Source of the DNA: an uncultured bacterium
GTDB taxonomy: Bacteria > Methylomirabilota > Methylomirabilia > Rokubacteriales > CSP1-6
Reading direction: 5' to 3'
Assembly (NCBI GenBank): GCA_946479205.1
Contig: CAMLFJ010000211.1
Location: 1-6,268, forward strand
DNA length: 6,268 bases
Shown piece after piece: positions 5,529 to 6,268 of the stretch. How positions within the stretch are numbered: the first letter of the stretch is position 1; each line of letters opens with the position of its first letter. A program made the position numbers and the translations under genes. The notes beneath the pieces are model-generated. The model did not search any database. It was given only the letters and a program-made list of their open reading frames with translations, and had not been told where the DNA came from.

Positions 5529-6268
5529 TCAGTGCCGCTGGATCTGGCCGATGAAGGCGCGCGTGCGCTCGTGGGCCGGGTGCTCGAAGATCGCGGCGGG
5601 CGGCCCTTGCTCCACGATGGCGCCCTCGTCCATGAACAGGACCCGGTCGGCCGCGTTGCGGGCAAAGCCCATCTCGTGGCTGACCACGATCATGGTCATG
5701 CCGCTCTCGCGCAGGGAGCGCATGACCTCGAGCACCGAGCCCACCAGCTCGGGATCGAGCGCGCTGGTCGGCTCGTCGAACAGCATGACCCGGGGCTCGA
5801 GCGCGATCGCGCGCGCGATGGCCACCCGCTGCTGCTGGCCGCCCGAGAGCTGGCCGGGCGTGTGGCCGGCGCGGTCGCCGAGGCCGACCCGCTCCAGGGC
5901 GGCGTGGCCCAGCGCCTCGGCCCCGGCGCGCGACTTGCCCGCGACCTTGCGGAGCGCCAGCGTCACGTTGCCGAGCGCGGTCATGTGCGGATAGAGGTTG
6001 AAGGACTGGAACACCATGCCGATGCGCTGGCGGGCGTGGTTGATGTCGGTCCGCGGGTCGAGCATGTCGATGCCGTCCACCACCACGCTGCCGGAGGACG
6101 GTTCCTCCAGTCGATTGAGGCAGCGCAGCAGCGTCGACTTGCCCGAGCCCGACGGCCCGATGACGAACACCAGCTCGCGCTCGGCCACCCGGAGATCGAC
6201 GCCCTTCAGGACGTGAAGGGCGCCGAAGTGCTTGTGGATGCCGCGGGCGTCGACGATCGGGCCATTCA
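5529..6268 (-). CDS. Polar amino-acid ABC transporter ATPase (GlnQ/HisP type), start at or just past the window edge
   Basis: This is the nucleotide-binding subunit that powers the two permeases. The window holds 245 residues plus the stop; the family is about 240-250, so only the start codon or a few residues are missing. The edge bases are TG in frame, which would complete an ATG, GTG or TTG just outside. In window numbering it has an A-loop aromatic F14 (HKHFG), Walker [10 protein letters not shown] (37-45), Q-loop Q87 ([13 protein letters not shown]), signature LSGGQQQR (140-147), Walker B VMLFDEP (160-166), D-loop SALD (168-171) and switch histidine H197 (VVSHEMGFA). FNLYPHMT and SHEMGFAR are typical of amino-acid importers of this class. 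All catalytic residues are present. Its stop lies 4 bases before the first permease, so it is the first gene of the operon in view. No periplasmic binding-protein gene is in the window. Confidence 0.96.
   Translation of the reverse strand, partial: NGPIVDARGIHKHFGALHVLKGVDLRVAERELVFVIGPSGSGKSTLLRCLNRLEEPSSGSVVVDGIDMLDPRTDINHARQRIGMVFQSFNLYPHMTALGNVTLALRKVAGKSRAGAEALGHAALERVGLGDRAGHTPGQLSGGQQQRVAIARAIALEPRVMLFDEPTSALDPELVGSVLEVMRSLRESGMTMIVVSHEMGFARNAADRVLFMDEGAIVEQGPPAAIFEHPAHERTRAFIGQIQRH

Noticed and set aside
5525..5665. N-terminal extension of the first permease
   Set aside because: It is a shifted frame of the ATPase C-terminus; the GTG at 5524 directly after the ATPase stop fits family length.

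Overview
This is a GC-rich, tightly packed bacterial chromosome segment with no RNA genes, mobile elements or CRISPR. The largest gap between genes is about 260 bases, so there is no long gene-free stretch. The base composition, the mix of transporters and a stand-alone thiamine-diphosphate enzyme, and the short promoter-to-ATG spacing of two genes suggest an uncultured soil or sediment lineage (Rokubacteria/Methylomirabilota-like, or a high-GC proteobacterium). That placement is an impression, not a demonstrated assignment.

Layout, left to right. (1) A minus-strand gene for an acetolactate-synthase-like ThDP enzyme; its C-terminus runs off the left edge inside the ThDP-binding motif. (2) A divergent intergenic region (1317-1575) with a Shine-Dalgarno site for that gene and one inverted repeat. 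(3) A plus-strand gene for an unrecognised protein with two membrane helices and a soluble domain. It converges on (4) a minus-strand gene for a small DUF4156-like lipoprotein, with a GC hairpin at the junction. (5) A plus-strand gene for a four-helix DUF6524-type membrane protein, divergent from the lipoprotein and apparently leaderless. It converges on (6) a minus-strand MFS transporter gene, also apparently leaderless. (7-9) A minus-strand operon for a polar amino-acid ABC importer: ATPase, permease, permease, in order of transcription from the right edge. The ATPase start codon lies at or just past the right edge.

The three ABC genes clearly work together: two different EAA-motif permeases would pair in the membrane and share one GlnQ-type ATPase. 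The periplasmic binding protein that would give specificity is not in the window and may lie just to the right. The MFS gene follows in the same direction after 36 bases but appears to have its own promoter. I see no strong evidence for a new defence, mobile or biosynthetic system. The points most worth checking are the leaderless promoter architecture, the unassigned two-helix protein and the unknown substrate of the ThDP enzyme.
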